Assembly (NCBI RefSeq): GCF_012927455.1
Contig: NZ_JABBPE010000008.1
Location: 1-64,000 of the forward strand
DNA length: 64,000 nt
Reading direction: 5' to 3'
Origin: Polaromonas sp.
Lineage (GTDB): Bacteria; Pseudomonadota; Gammaproteobacteria; Burkholderiales; Burkholderiaceae_C
Part shown: piece by piece, positions 35,185-45,397 of the stretch
Numbering within the stretch: position 1 is the first letter of the stretch
How the letters are laid out: each line of letters begins with the position of its first letter
Made by a program: the position numbers and the translations under genes
The notes under the pieces: model-generated
Seen by the model: the letters and a program-made list of their open reading frames with translations, nothing else
The model's database searches: none
What the model was told of the DNA's origin: nothing

Positions 35185-35858
35185 AGTGCGGCTCCCGCTG
35201 CGCGTGATTTTTGGGCGTAGAGCGCCAGCAAAACGAGGAAGCTGAAGACCACCATGCCGCCGGCCAGCCAGTGGGCCTGCACGTACTCCATGGCCTCGAC
35301 GTGGTCGTAGATCTGTACCGAGACGACCCGGGTCTTGTCCGGGATGTTGCCGCCGATCATCAGCACCACACCGAATTCGCCCACCGTATGGGCGAAGGCG
35401 AGGACAGCGCCCGACAGAAAGCCTGGCCGGGCCAGCGGCACGACCACCGACCAGAAGGTGTCCCAGGGGCTGGCACGCAGCGTGGCCGCCACTTCGAGCG
35501 GACGCTCACCGATGGCCTCGAAAGCGTTCTGCACCGGCTGCACCATGAAAGGCAGGGAATAAAACACCGAGGCAATCACCAGGCCGGGAAAGGTGAAGGG
35601 CAGCAAGCCGATCCCGAGTGCTTCGGTCAATCTGCCGCCGGGGCCATTGGGCCCCAAGGCGACGAGCAGGTAGAAGCCGAGCACGGTGGGCGGTAGCACC
35701 AGCGGCAGCGCGACGACTGCGCCGATGACGCTTTTCATGCGCGAGCGCGTGCGCGCCAGCCACCAGGCGATGGGCGTGCCAATCAGCAGCAGCAGCAGCG
35801 TAACCACGCTGGCGAGTTTGAGAGTCAGCCAGATGGCGCCCAGGTCGGCATTGTCCAT
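35181..35858 (-). CDS. modB: Molybdate ABC transporter permease ModB
   Basis: A 225-residue permease with five predicted transmembrane helices and the EAA loop ([20 protein letters not shown]) that contacts Mod[20 protein letters not shown] is a ModB landmark. It forms the channel for molybdate across the inner membrane. The modA stop is 56 bases upstream and the modC start overlaps its end. Confidence 0.96.
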   Translation of the reverse strand: MDNADLGAIWLTLKLASVVTLLLLLIGTPIAWWLARTRSRMKSVIGAVVALPLVLPPTVLGFYLLVALGPNGPGGRLTEALGIGLLPFTFPGLVIASVFYSLPFMVQPVQNAFEAIGERPLEVAATLRASPWDTFWSVVVPLARPGFLSGAVLAFAHTVGEFGVVLMIGGNIPDKTRVVSVQIYDHVEAMEYVQAHWLAGGMVVFSFLVLLALYAQKSRAAGAAL

Positions 35859-35914
35859 ATCAGTCAGGCGTCAAAGAGCGGGGACTTGGCCGCAGTGGTT
35901 GTTCATAGTTCTGT

Positions 35915-36673
<759 letters not shown>

Positions 36674-36684
36674 TTACTTTGGAA

Positions 36685-37503
36685 CTAGGCGAATAGACAA
36701 AGAATGACGGCTGAAGCATTGAAGATGGCGCAGGCCCGTTCGCCGACGGCAAGGCCCAGCTTTTCCACGCTGTCGTGGGTGACCACGGCGCAGACGGTTT
36801 TGCCACTGGGCATGACGAGGGTGATTTCGGCGTTGACCGGTCCGTTAAGGATGCGCGTCACCTCGCCCCACAGGTGATTGCGGGCGGACGTCCTCACATT
36901 GGGGTTGGTGAGCAGCAGGACAGACGACGATTTCACCAGGGCGCTGATTTCCATCCCGATCTGCAGGCCCAGGGTTTCCGCCGATTCTCGCGTGATGATG
37001 GCGACCAGTTCGTTTTGCGCGTCAAGGCGCAGCCGCACTTCAAAATCAACATCGCCTTCACGCAAGCCAATGATGGTCCCGGCAAACTGGTTGCGGGCGC
37101 TGGTCTTCATCGACATGCGCTTCAGGATTTGGCGGAATTGTTTGAAATCCCCGGCCTGGTCTTTGTTCATGCTTTCCACCAAGCGGTCGAGGGCGCCCTG
37201 GTATTCGGCGTCCAGCGCGCGGTAAAGCGCGACCACCTTGCGCCCGTAATCGGTCAGCAACGTGCCGCCGCCGTGGCGTCCGCCCACCGAGCGGATCACC
37301 AGGGGATGGTCAGCCAGGTTGTTCATGGCATCGATGGCATCCCAGGCCGCCTTGTACGAGAGCGGAACGGCCTTGGCGGCCCGGGAGATCGAGCCGTGAC
37401 TTTCGATCGCTTCGAGCAGGCGTATGCGGGTGTCACCTAAAAAAGTGCCGAATTCGGTATCCACTTCAAGCTTGCCGCGCAAGCGGTGTAGGCTTTGCTC
37501 CAT
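36685..37503 (-). CDS. modE: Molybdate-responsive regulator ModE
   Basis: ATG 37503 gives 272 residues starting MEQSLHRLRGKLEVDTEFG. The winged helix-turn-helix (LLEAIESHGSISRAAKAVPL, then GGRHGGGTLLTDYG) is followed by two Mop/TOBE domains (SARNQFAGTI and TSARNHLWGEV), the standard ModE form. Bound to molybdate it represses modABC. It precedes modA, so the operon is probably autoregulated; a ModE half-site lies just upstream. The frame upstream of the ATG crosses this site and is non-coding. Confidence 0.95.
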   Translation of the reverse strand: MEQSLHRLRGKLEVDTEFGTFLGDTRIRLLEAIESHGSISRAAKAVPLSYKAAWDAIDAMNNLADHPLVIRSVGGRHGGGTLLTDYGRKVVALYRALDAEYQGALDRLVESMNKDQAGDFKQFRQILKRMSMKTSARNQFAGTIIGLREGDVDFEVRLRLDAQNELVAIITRESAETLGLQIGMEISALVKSSSVLLLTNPNVRTSARNHLWGEVTRILNGPVNAEITLVMPSGKTVCAVVTHDSVEKLGLAVGERACAIFNASAVILCLFA

Positions 37504-37524
37504 TGCTAACGCAGTCTTGTAAGG

Positions 37525-37535
37525 TATATAACGAT
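37525..37535 (+). promoter_or_regulatory. Probable ModE-binding half-site upstream of modE
   Basis: TATATAACGAT, 22 bases upstream of the modE ATG, equals the right half of the E. coli ModE operator (ATCGNTATATA-N6-TATATAACGAT, from memory). The partner half is poorly conserved. The location suits molybdate-dependent autorepression. Confidence 0.6.
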
Positions 37536-37644
37536 TATTACAAAAATCCAAATTCAAGCCAGGAAGCCATGAAAAAGCTGTTCTCGCTGTGGTTGCGATC
37601 GTACATCGGGGCACTCTAAAAACAATCCACTTGGAAAAAGCTCT

Positions 37645-37670
37645 GTATTGATACACATATAGCGCAAATC
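37645..37670 (+). promoter_or_regulatory. Possible ModE site upstream of the molbindin gene
   Basis: TATTGATACACATATAGCGC lies about 40 bases before the mop start. Its complement contains CGCTATATG, close to a ModE half-site. Assignment is weak and rests on position between two molybdate genes. Confidence 0.35.
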
Positions 37671-37700
37671 AGGCCAACTCAGTTTTTTACGGAAATCAAC

Positions 37701-38129
37701 ATGAATGTCAGCGCACGCAATGTTTTCAAAGGCAAGATCACGGGTCTCGTAGATGGCGCAGTGAATGCGGAAGTCGAACTCACCACGGCGAGCGGCGACC
37801 AAATCATCGCCATCATCACGGCGGGCAGTGTCAAGTCGCTGGGCCTGGCGGTCGGCAAGGAAGCCGTCGCCTATGTCAAGGCACCGTGGGTCATGGTGCT
37901 GGTCGGCGACGCCGATGTCCGCTTTTCGGCCCGTAACCAGTACACCGGCCAGGTGACAAGCCTCGTCAAGGGTGGGGTCAACGCCGAGATCGGCATCGAG
38001 TTGCCAGGCGGTACGGTCATTCATGCCGTCATCACCAACGACGCTGTGCTTGAACTGGGACTGAAGCAAGGCGTGACGGCTACGGCTTTAATCAAGGCCA
38101 GCCATGTGGTGCTGGGTGTGCCTGCCTGA
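37701..38129 (+). CDS. Di-Mop molbindin (molybdate storage/buffer protein)
   Basis: The 142-residue protein is two Mop/TOBE domains in tandem: MNVSARNVFKGKITGLVDGA and, from about residue 73, FSARNQYTGQVTSLVKGGVN. The halves are clearly similar. Such ModG-like proteins assemble into small oligomers that bind several molybdate ions and buffer the cytoplasmic pool. It is divergent from modE. It has no DNA-binding domain or signal peptide. ATG 37701 is well placed. Confidence 0.92.
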   Translation: MNVSARNVFKGKITGLVDGAVNAEVELTTASGDQIIAIITAGSVKSLGLAVGKEAVAYVKAPWVMVLVGDADVRFSARNQYTGQVTSLVKGGVNAEIGIELPGGTVIHAVITNDAVLELGLKQGVTATALIKASHVVLGVPA

Positions 38130-38407
38130 TCACTGCGCAAAGAGCATGACAAGGCGTCCAGAAAACGCATTGTCACAAGGATTAAAAAAAATCAGCAGTT
38201 TATACGGGCTACGCGGCATTGGTGGCTGGCATAGGCAGCGAAACCCGCCGTCCGGTCATGGTGATCGTCAATGGCAGCAGCAGGTTGTCTGCCGCGAGCT
38301 TTTCCTGGCATCCGGTCCGGGCGCCCGTTTTTTGCACCGACCGGAAATGAATGAATGAATTTTGCAGCAAGGTGCCTGCATGACTCAAAACGGGCGTGCT
38401 TGCATGT
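38130..38407. other. Intergenic region between mop and the chemoreceptor gene
   Basis: No convincing gene was found. ATGAATGAATGAAT at about 38346-38359 is a short 4-bp microsatellite. The ends of the two flanking genes converge here, so transcription terminators are expected, but no clear stem with a T-run was seen. Confidence 0.5.
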
Positions 38408-39979
38408 TCAGCAAAGTTTGAACACCGCCACTGTCTCCACCAAATCCTGCGCCTGCAAATTCAGGTTGGTAGCCGCTGCGGCCATCTCCTCCACCAGTGC
38501 CGCATTCTGCTGCGTGACCTGGTCCATCTGAGTGACGGCTTCAACGACTTGCGACACGCCGGTGCTTTGCTCAGTGCTGGCCACACTGATTTCGCCCATG
38601 ATGTCGGTGACGCGCCGTATGCTGGTGACCACTTCCTGCATGGTTCTGCCGGCCTTGTCCACCAGCACGGTTCCCAACTCCACACGCTCCGTACTGGCGC
38701 TGATCAGGGCCTTGATTTCTTTTGCCGCCTCTGCGGAACGACCCGCCAGAGCGCGCACTTCGGTGGCGACCACCGCAAAACCTCGCCCCTGCTCACCAGC
38801 GCGCGCCGCTTCCACCGCTGCGTTGAGCGCGAGGATGTTGGTTTGAAAGGCAATGCCTTCGATCACGCTGATGATGGCGGAGATCTTGTGGGACGATTCA
38901 TTGATGCCTTTCATGGTCTGCACCACTTGCGCCACCACCTCACCGCCTCGCGAGGCCACGGTCGAGGCACTCACGGCCAGCTGATTAGCCTGGCGCGCGC
39001 TGTCGGCGTTTTGCTTGACAGTGGAATCGAGTTCTTCCATCGACGCCGCCGTCTGCTCCAGTGCGCTGGCCTGGTGTTGCGTGCGCGCCGACAAATCGTT
39101 ATTGCTCTGGGCGATTTGGGTGCCGGCAGTCGCCACACCTTCAGAGCCCCTGCGCACATTGCCCACGACCCTGGCCAGGCTCTCTTGCATGTACTTGAGT
39201 TGCGCCATCATGCTTTGGGTGTCGCCGGCTTTCAAGGTGATGCGCTGGCTGAGGTCGCCCTGGGCCACGCTTTGCGCCAGGCGGGCGGCCTCCATCGGTT
39301 CAGCACCGAGCTGACTCAGCGAGCGACGGACAATCAGGCCAATCACCAAAAACAACACGATCTGCAAGAGCCCCTGGCCAATCCAGATCCAGGTGTTCAT
39401 TTTCCTGATGCTGGCCAAATCGTCGCGGATGTCGACGGTCACGCTGGCCGCACCGAGAACCGAACCCTCGTCCACACCGTGGCATTCGAGGCATTTGGAA
39501 GTGCGAAATTCTTTCATGGCGATGAAAGGAAGCACTGCTCTGAGTGAAGCTTCGCTGCCGCGGGTGAGCTTGAACTGTGGCTTGCCGCTGGCGAGCACAC
39601 TGCGGTCCATATCGTCTATGGGCTGCTCCTGGGGCAGCCCCTCGCCAAACTCTTCAACCATTCCTTTGCCGCGGACAACCCGGAGCTCCTTGAGCTTGTC
39701 GGAAACACCCATTTTCTGGATGAAAAGTGCCCGTGCCACGGGGTCGCTGATGACATCTTTGTCGCCCAGCTTGGTCACCATCAGAGTGTTCAAGCCATTG
39801 ATTGCGCCGTCTGCAATCGCAGTCGTACGCTCTTCTGCGGCCAACAAGGTTCTGTGCTCGAACTGAGCCGTCAACCATTGCTGAGCGGCGAGAAGAATGA
39901 CAATCAGGAATCCCTGTATGAGAAGCTGCAACTTCAGCTGCAATCCAATCCCACGCCACAAGCCGGTAATTCTGTTCAT
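38408..39979 (-). CDS. Methyl-accepting chemotaxis protein with c-type haem motif
   Basis: A 523-residue receptor. TM1 is at about residues 14-34 and TM2 at about 197-217. The periplasmic part resembles DUF3365 (Tll0287-like) sensors and contains C163-L-E-C166-H167, a canonical covalent haem c attachment motif. The cytoplasmic part has a HAMP-like stretch and a full signalling domain with the hairpin tip [20 protein letters not shown]. No CheB/CheR-docking pentapeptide is seen at the C-terminus (VAVFKLC). It probably reports redox potential, oxygen or nitric oxide to the flagellar system; the ligand is inferred. Confidence 0.9.
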   Translation of the reverse strand: MNRITGLWRGIGLQLKLQLLIQGFLIVILLAAQQWLTAQFEHRTLLAAEERTTAIADGAINGLNTLMVTKLGDKDVISDPVARALFIQKMGVSDKLKELRVVRGKGMVEEFGEGLPQEQPIDDMDRSVLASGKPQFKLTRGSEASLRAVLPFIAMKEFRTSKCLECHGVDEGSVLGAASVTVDIRDDLASIRKMNTWIWIGQGLLQIVLFLVIGLIVRRSLSQLGAEPMEAARLAQSVAQGDLSQRITLKAGDTQSMMAQLKYMQESLARVVGNVRRGSEGVATAGTQIAQSNNDLSARTQHQASALEQTAASMEELDSTVKQNADSARQANQLAVSASTVASRGGEVVAQVVQTMKGINESSHKISAIISVIEGIAFQTNILALNAAVEAARAGEQGRGFAVVATEVRALAGRSAEAAKEIKALISASTERVELGTVLVDKAGRTMQEVVTSIRRVTDIMGEISVASTEQSTGVSQVVEAVTQMDQVTQQNAALVEEMAAAATNLNLQAQDLVETVAVFKLC

Positions 39980-40136
39980 TGTCGAATTCTTCTGTCGAAA
40001 CTACATTGGCTGCTCCCAGTCGAGCGACCGTAAATGCCACGCTCTCTCCGAGGGGTGATTGCCCTGGGCTGACCAGGAAGAGCACTGAATAAGGAACCAG
40101 TCGGACTACTTCATGCGCGTCTTGACGGTCGCCAGC

Positions 40137-40191
40137 ACGCTACAAAATAAATAGCATGCAGCGCTCATTATACGGGGGCTAGAGGCCTAAA
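40137..40191 (-). repeat. AT-armed dispersed repeat, intergenic inverted copy
   Basis: The + strand reads CGCTACAAAATAAATAGCAT, GCAGCGCTCATTATACGGG and GGCTAGAGGCCTAAA, the reverse orientation of copies 1-3. It marks the start of the decayed stretch 40137-43244. Confidence 0.8.
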
Positions 40192-40305
40192 GCATACTGA
40201 TTCTCGGAATTGCTCAGGCCCTCTGAACAGTATGCGAAAGTGATAGCAGTGACGCTCGGCCCGTCCAGCCCAACGATCTCAGCCACGCGCAAAAAATACC
40301 AATTG

Positions 40306-40458
40306 ATGGTTGCGTCGTTTGCACCGGTTCAATCGCTCATGGCCCAGCAGGCAGTATTTATGCAACGCATCACACAGCTTGAAGGCCGACTGGCACTGAA
40401 CAGCAAGAATTCCAGCAATTCGCCCTCGCGCAGCCCGCACCGCCGTATGCGTACTTAG
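40306..40458 (+). pseudogene. IS66-family transposase fragment
   Basis: The peptide MAQQAVFMQRITQLEGRLAL followed by NSKNSSNSPS matches the leucine-zipper and NSxNSSxPPS region near the N-terminus of IS66-family TnpC transposases. About 45 residues can be aligned by eye; the catalytic domain and IS ends are absent. The frame stops at 40456-40458. It is a relic, probably of a deleted insertion. Confidence 0.65.
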
Positions 40459-40502
40459 GTGTTACGACGCGCTTTCATGTCTTTAAATTTCCGGGTGCAG
40501 TC

Positions 40503-41171
40503 CTACTGCAGCAAGCCAGCCACCACATTGATGCTGAGCGCTAGTACCAGCATGTTGAAGCCAAAGGACAGCACGCTGTGCACCAGCGTGAGATGTCGCA
40601 TCTCGCGCGAGGTCACCTGCACATCGGAGACTTGCGAGGTCATGCCGACCACATGGGCGTAATACAGAAAATCGAAATAGTCCGGATCGAGTCCGCCGGG
40701 GAACTGCAGGCCAGGCCCATCGGGCTCATTACGCATTTCTTCCTGGTAATAGCGGTGTGCGTAGTGAAACGTAAACATCGTCTGGATAAAGAACCAGGAG
40801 GCAGCCAGCGCCGCCACCGCCAGTGCAATATGCAGCACGCGCTCGGTGCCTGAAAGATCGCGCGACTGTTGCATCATGACGGTAATGGCCACGACGCAGG
40901 CGGCCGTTGCCAGCAGCATCAGCATGAGCAGCACGGCGCTCGGCTCATCCTGCGCCTGAGCCCGCTCACGCGTGCGTTTGGCGTCAAAGCCCAGGCACAG
41001 CCACCAGGCCAGCATCAGGTAAAAGGCAACCCCGACACACCAGCCCAGCAGTCCGCGAAACTGCCAGCCGGTCGGCAGCGGCAGCGCGGCCGTCGCCAAG
41101 CCAGCGAGCAACCCATAAATCAGACGCTGGGGACCGCTGGTTTCGGAAAGATGTTGGCGCATGATGAACAT
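40503..41171 (-). CDS. DUF1345 integral membrane protein
   Basis: The 222-residue protein has five or six transmembrane segments and the DUF1345 signature DYFDFLYYAHVVGMTSQVSD near residue 165. No function is established for the family. The start MFIMRQHLSETSG gives one codon choice of two (Met1 or Met4). It lies alone between an IS66 scrap and the SNF2 pseudogene; it appears intact, unlike its neighbours. Confidence 0.88.
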   Translation of the reverse strand: MFIMRQHLSETSGPQRLIYGLLAGLATAALPLPTGWQFRGLLGWCVGVAFYLMLAWWLCLGFDAKRTRERAQAQDEPSAVLLMLMLLATAACVVAITVMMQQSRDLSGTERVLHIALAVAALAASWFFIQTMFTFHYAHRYYQEEMRNEPDGPGLQFPGGLDPDYFDFLYYAHVVGMTSQVSDVQVTSREMRHLTLVHSVLSFGFNMLVLALSINVVAGLLQ

Positions 41172-41347
41172 TGTGGCCTCAAGCAGCGCCGGTCAATAAT
41201 TCAGGCCAAAAATTTGTCCGACTATGCGCCCGCCATGCCTTCCCAGAAAAAACAAAAAACCAGATCGATCAGGAACTGATGCGCTAGCATGCATCTGCGC
41301 GAAGATGGGAAGACTGCGCCTCGCGAATGCCGCTGAACCGACTGGAC

Positions 41348-42404
41348 ATGGGCACATTGAACGCTCCCGATAACTTGACGCTGCAGCTGACGCCGCGCGG
41401 CCACCTGCTGGCACTTCCGCAGGATGACGCACCGGCTCGACGAAGAAGTGCGCCAGCGGCTGCCCCAGGCTTTTGCACCGGGCGCCGGCCCTGGCTTGCT
41501 GCACCTGGGAGCGACGGAAATCGGCCGCATTTTGCCGCCGGCATGGGCCTGGTGGCGCGATCTGGCCGCGCGCTATGTCACTGCCTTGTGCGCCACGCCT
41601 GAGGGCGGCGAGATCGGGGTCGTTACGCCGGGCAGCGATGGCGGCCGCAGCCGGTCGCAGCTGTTGTCGCTACTGCTGCCGGTGAAGCGCGCAGCAGAGC
41701 ACTGCGCGTGGCTGCGCAAGCCGGTGGACGACGGAGGCATTGACCACCCTTTGCGCTGGACCGCGGCAGAGGCCTATCGTTTCCTGGGCGACCTGGCCCA
41801 GCCGGAGGCCGCCGGCATCGTCGTGCGCACGCCCAGCGCCTGGCGCAGTGGCCGACCGGCGCGCCCGGTGGTCAAGGCCAGCGTGGGTGAGCGGGCACCG
41901 TCGCTGCTGGGCCGGGACGCGCTGCTCGATTTCAAGGTGGAGGTATCGCTGGAAGGCGAGTTGTTGGGTGCGGCCGAGCTCAGCGAACTGCTCAAACGTG
42001 GCGATGGTTTTCAATTGCTGCGCGGCCGCTGGGTTGAGGTCAATCGTCAGGCGATTGACCGGTTGCTGCAGCGCTTTGAAGGCATAGCCAAGGCGGCCGC
42101 AGACAATGGCCTGCCCTTTGCCGAGGCCATGCGTCTGCTGGCCGGCGCATCACCTGACGCGGTTGGCGACCCGCTTGATGCCGACTGGTCGGAGCTGGTG
42201 GCCGGACCGTGGCTGGCCGAGACCTTGCAGGGCTTGCGCCAGCCCGAAGGCCTGGCCCAGATCAGTCGCGGTGCGGATCTCAAGGCGACGCTGCGACCCT
42301 ACCAGCAGGCGGCCTGCGCTGGTTGCACCTGCTCAGCAAACTTGGGCTGGGCGCTTGCTCTCGATCTGGTCAAGCTCGATATTCATGCCGCACAGCAAAA
42401 CTGA
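41348..42404 (+). pseudogene. SNF2-helicase gene remnant
   Basis: Fragments in two frames belong to a bacterial SNF2-type helicase with an N-terminal SNF2-associated domain. MGTLNAPDNLTLQLTPRGHL (41348) starts the protein, then the frame shifts near 41424-41440 into VRQRLPQAFAPGAGPGLLHL. This runs to LKATLRPYQQA at about 42313, where a one-base loss shifts GLRWLHLLSKLGLGA into another frame. The whole ATPase core is deleted. The sequence then resumes at a plausible native C-terminus, LDLVKLDIHAAQQN, and stops at 42404. The intact family has about 900-1100 residues. The SWIM gene that normally follows is also broken. Confidence 0.75.
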
Positions 42405-42418
42405 CCAGGAGACGCTAC

Positions 42419-43244
42419 GTGAGCTTTTACGGATACGAATGGAAACCCTATGCTTCGGTCGCCAAGCGGCGGGAAAAAACCGAAAAGGCTGCTGCTAGGG
42501 CGAAGAAAGGCGGTGCCAACATGGCGCCTGTCGCATCTTTTCGCGGCGCCATAGCCAAGACCCTCTGGGGCAAGGCCTGGGGCGACAACCTGGAGCGTTA
42601 CAGCGACTATGCCAACCGCCAACCGCCTACCGCGCGGCCGCACCTATGTGCGCAACGGCCCGGTGATTGACCTGCAGATCATGGACGGCGAGGTGCGGGC
42701 GCAGGTGATGGGTTCTAGCCTTTACCAAGTCACCGTCAGCGTGACAACGGTGGCTGAGCAGCACTGGAAAACCATCTGCACCGATTGTTCAGGCTCCATC
42801 GCATCGTTGGTGGAACTGTTGCAGGGCAAGCTCTCCAGCGCCGTGATGGAGCGCATCTGCAAATCCGGCATCGGCCTTTTTTCGGCACCGAAGGAAATCA
42901 GCTTCAGTTGCAGTTGCCCGGATTCGGCAGCTATGTGAAAGCATGTCGCGGCCGTGCTTTAGGGCGTTGGCGCGCGACTGGACCAGCAACCTGAAGTGCA
43001 CTTCAACTTGCGCCGGGTCAATGCGCAGGAGCTGGTCAATCAGGCGGCTGACAGTCTGCCGCAAGCCGGAAAGGGACCGATCACGGGCAAGGTACTGGAC
43101 GCCGCGCTGCTGGCCGATATGTTTGGCCTCGAGATGGCCGAAGTGGCTCCACCGGTCAGGCCGGCAGCCGCGCGGCGGCCGGCGAAGAAGGCGGCCAAGC
43201 CGAAGACCGCCGCCCGCAAGCCAGCGCGAGCGCGAAAACGGTGA
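42419..43244 (+). pseudogene. SWIM zinc-finger protein gene, broken
   Basis: GTG 42419 begins SFYGYEWKPYASVAKRREK, the typical start of the SWIM-domain partner of SNF2 helicases. A 7-bp tandem duplication near 42609-42622 (CCAACCG repeated) shifts the frame; coding resumes with NRLPRGRTYVRN. The SWIM motif FSCSCPD is then hit: a TGA (42936-42938) replaces its third cysteine before KH, and a TAG (42960-42962) replaces the tyrosine of VLYGVG. The rest continues in frame to a basic tail ending at 43244. The lesions are specific and easy to verify. Confidence 0.82.
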
Positions 43245-43557
43245 AACTTGCGCCGGGCAAGGAGGCGGTTGTCCTTTAAAGCGTCGGTCAAAGTAACTAT
43301 CGCCCTGAGCGAGCCAAGCGCCGGCAAGCCTGCTGAGCTTAAAACCAGCAGCCAGACGGCGAACTCGCCCGCCATGCCGAGCGCCCAGGCTGGCACAGCC
43401 AAGCTTGCCAAGGTTCGGCCGAGAATCAAGTCGCGATAAGCGCCTACAGGGATGGTCAGGCCGGGAGCGGTTTCGTTCCCTCTTGGTTGACGAAAATCAA
43501 TCTTTTGGCGCCGGTGTTCACTATACTTTTCTGAACCCATCGCGGACTTTAACTATC
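43245..43557. other. Region between the SWIM pseudogene and the metal cluster
   Basis: No gene is assigned. The minus strand of about 43245-43460 reads hydrophobic segments (LILGRTLASLAVPAWALGMA and EFAVWLLVL) that could be a relic of a membrane-protein gene, but the frame has no supported start and runs antisense into the SWIM pseudogene. The last 60 bases are AT-richer and may hold the promoter of the next gene. Confidence 0.4.
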
Positions 43558-44007
43558 TTGAAGCCTATCTTTAACCCCAGCGTCAATCGCAACACCACAT
43601 TCCTGGTGTTGCTGGCGTGGTTGTTTACCTTGATTTCCGGGCTTGCGAATGCTTGTCCACCGGAAATCGGCGCAAGCTACCACCAGGGCGCCCTGGTGGC
43701 GAATTCCTCTGAAACAGTGGCAGCCTCCAGGATTTCCTCGGAACATGGGGAAGCCGTTGCCGACCACGACATCGGGTCAGGCGCCTCCAAGGCGTCATGT
43801 TTGCAAGTTTTCGACGACACATCGCAGGCTTTGCCCCAACAGCGATTTGCCTTCGACCTGTCCGATTCCGGTCTGGCGCCTTTCATTGCACTGGTCTGGA
43901 ACGCAGCGGCGGCCTCCGTCGTTCCTGCACCCAACCGGGTAGGAGCCCTGCAGCCTCCCGCACCCCGGCAACCCATCAGGGTCCGCTTCTCGCGACTCGC
44001 GCTTTAG
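43558..44007 (+). CDS. Small secreted protein of the metal cluster, unknown function
   Basis: Taken from TTG 43558 the protein is 149 residues, starting with KPIFNPSVNRNTTFLVLLAW. A hydrophobic segment ending LISGLANACP looks like a signal peptide with a mature N-terminal cysteine region. The rest is polar, with a second hydrophobic stretch (PFIALVWNAAAASVVPAP) and the basic end IRVRFSRLAL. I recall similar unnamed proteins beside metal ATPase genes in Burkholderiales. No catalytic motif is visible. The frame is open 51 codons upstream, but those residues lack a signal-like start. Confidence 0.6.
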   Translation: MKPIFNPSVNRNTTFLVLLAWLFTLISGLANACPPEIGASYHQGALVANSSETVAASRISSEHGEAVADHDIGSGASKASCLQVFDDTSQALPQQRFAFDLSDSGLAPFIALVWNAAAASVVPAPNRVGALQPPAPRQPIRVRFSRLAL

Positions 44008-44188
44008 CGCCCTTTCAACGCTATTTACCCGGCGCGTTGGGGCACTGCCCGATTTGCTCTCGCTTTCCCCATCCGGCCTGACCCTGTACCTGTGCCGGGA
44101 AGAATCGGGCACCACACCTCGTATGCGGGTGCCGCGCATCCAACGCACGTTCTTTCAGTTCGACAACAGCTCACCCAAGGAATCGCAC

Positions 44189-44620
44189 ATGAAACACATT
44201 GCCTCACTTCCGCTCGCACTTGCCATCGCTGCCAGCGGCGCCTCAGCATGGGGCGCCAGCCACACCCAGCAGGACGCCCATCACCCCGCCGGCAGCGCCT
44301 CCGCGCCAAAGGCGAAGGCCATGCCCGACAAATCCAACCCCGCGATGGCTCGCACCGACGCTCAGATCAAGGCCATGCAGGAGATGCACGACAAGATGAT
44401 GGCGGCCAAGACCCCCGAGGAACGCAATGCGCTGATGACCGAGCACATGAAAACCATGCAAAACGGCATGGCCATGATGAGCGGCATGTCCTCGGGAGCC
44501 ATGGCTGGCATGCCGGGCGACGCGAATATGCGCAACCAGATGATGGAAAAGCGCATGGACATGATGCAGACCATGATGCAGATGATGATGGACCGTCTGC
44601 CGGCTGCGCCGGCGAAATGA
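44189..44620 (+). CDS. Methionine-rich periplasmic protein, probable metal binding
   Basis: ATG 44189 (AAGG nine bases before) gives 143 residues with a signal peptide cut near residue 22 (GASAWGA). The mature part is His/Met-rich: TEHMKTMQNGMAMMSGMSSG and repeated MM pairs up to the end (MMQTMMQMMMDRLP), about one residue in four being Met near the C-terminus. Such sequences bind Cu(I) or Ag(I) in the periplasm. The next genes concern metals too. The exact family is not recognised. Confidence 0.75.
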   Translation: MKHIASLPLALAIAASGASAWGASHTQQDAHHPAGSASAPKAKAMPDKSNPAMARTDAQIKAMQEMHDKMMAAKTPEERNALMTEHMKTMQNGMAMMSGMSSGAMAGMPGDANMRNQMMEKRMDMMQTMMQMMMDRLPAAPAK

Positions 44621-44731
44621 CCGGCAGCCGTTATGGCGCCGCTGCGCAGGGGAATTGCACTGACCATCCGGATTGCGCGCGGCACACCTTGAGCCTCTTG
44701 CGGCCTTGTTTGACTTAACTGGAGAAATATT

Positions 44732-45328
44732 TTGAAAAAATCGTTTCCGTTTCTGTTAGCAGGACTTGCCGCGGCCCTGGCATTCGCCAACGCAGCCCAC
44801 GGCGCCGAGCCTAAGGTAAAGGTGCTGACGCCCGCCGAAGACGCGACGCAAAAAACCGTGTTGATAGGCCGCGCGCTTGGCAACAACATGACCATCGTGT
44901 TTGAGATCGAGCCGGCCAAGGCGATGTGGATGCCGATGGGCAAATCGGGCCAATGGATGGAACACGCACCGGGACCCAACGAGCGCTTTCACGTTGAAGT
45001 GAAACCGGTCGATCCGGCCTCCAACACGCGCATCCCCTACGCCAACGTCAAGTTTGCTGCGACCAACAAGGACAACGGCAAAAAGGTGCAGGCGCAACTG
45101 CACCCGATGTGGGGTGGTAGCGGCCTGCACTACACGGTCAACAGCGCGCTGGCCGGCGACGGCGTTTACGAGGCCCGCATTACCGTGGGCGTGCCTACAT
45201 TTGCCCGCGATATGAAGAGCAAGGAGCTGTGGTCCAAACCCACCACGGCAAACTTTCACTTCAAGCTGGCGGGCGGCAAGCTGATCGAGGTCACCGAACC
45301 CGCAGAGGAAATGCCGGTCAAGAAGTAA
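44732..45328 (+). CDS. Tp34/P19-like periplasmic metal-binding protein
   Basis: TTG 44732, with GGAGAA six bases upstream, starts a 198-residue precursor (signal peptide to about residue 24, NAAHGAEP). The mature domain has EIEPAKAMWMPMG, RIPYANVKFAATN and LHPMWGGSGLHYTVN, the acidic, methionine and histidine ligand positions of the P19/Tp34 (FetP) family that bind Fe(II) with or without Cu(II). In other bacteria it sits next to FTR1-type permeases; none is here, so a copper role fits the cluster better. The TTG start is supported by the ribosome site. Confidence 0.82.
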   Translation: MKKSFPFLLAGLAAALAFANAAHGAEPKVKVLTPAEDATQKTVLIGRALGNNMTIVFEIEPAKAMWMPMGKSGQWMEHAPGPNERFHVEVKPVDPASNTRIPYANVKFAATNKDNGKKVQAQLHPMWGGSGLHYTVNSALAGDGVYEARITVGVPTFARDMKSKELWSKPTTANFHFKLAGGKLIEVTEPAEEMPVKK

Positions 45329-45397
45329 GCAAGCGTTCTTCGCCGGACTGCCTAGTTGCCTGACTCGTTGAACGATGCCCTACTTCTGGAGAATTTA

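Noticed and set aside
38396..39547. 383-codon frame on the + strand opposite the chemoreceptor
   Set aside because: His-rich shadow of the receptor signalling domain; no start signal or motif.
43040..43540. Minus-strand frame with hydrophobic segments
   Set aside because: Part of it looks membrane-like, but half lies antisense to the SWIM pseudogene and no start or family could be supported. Mentioned only as a possible relic.
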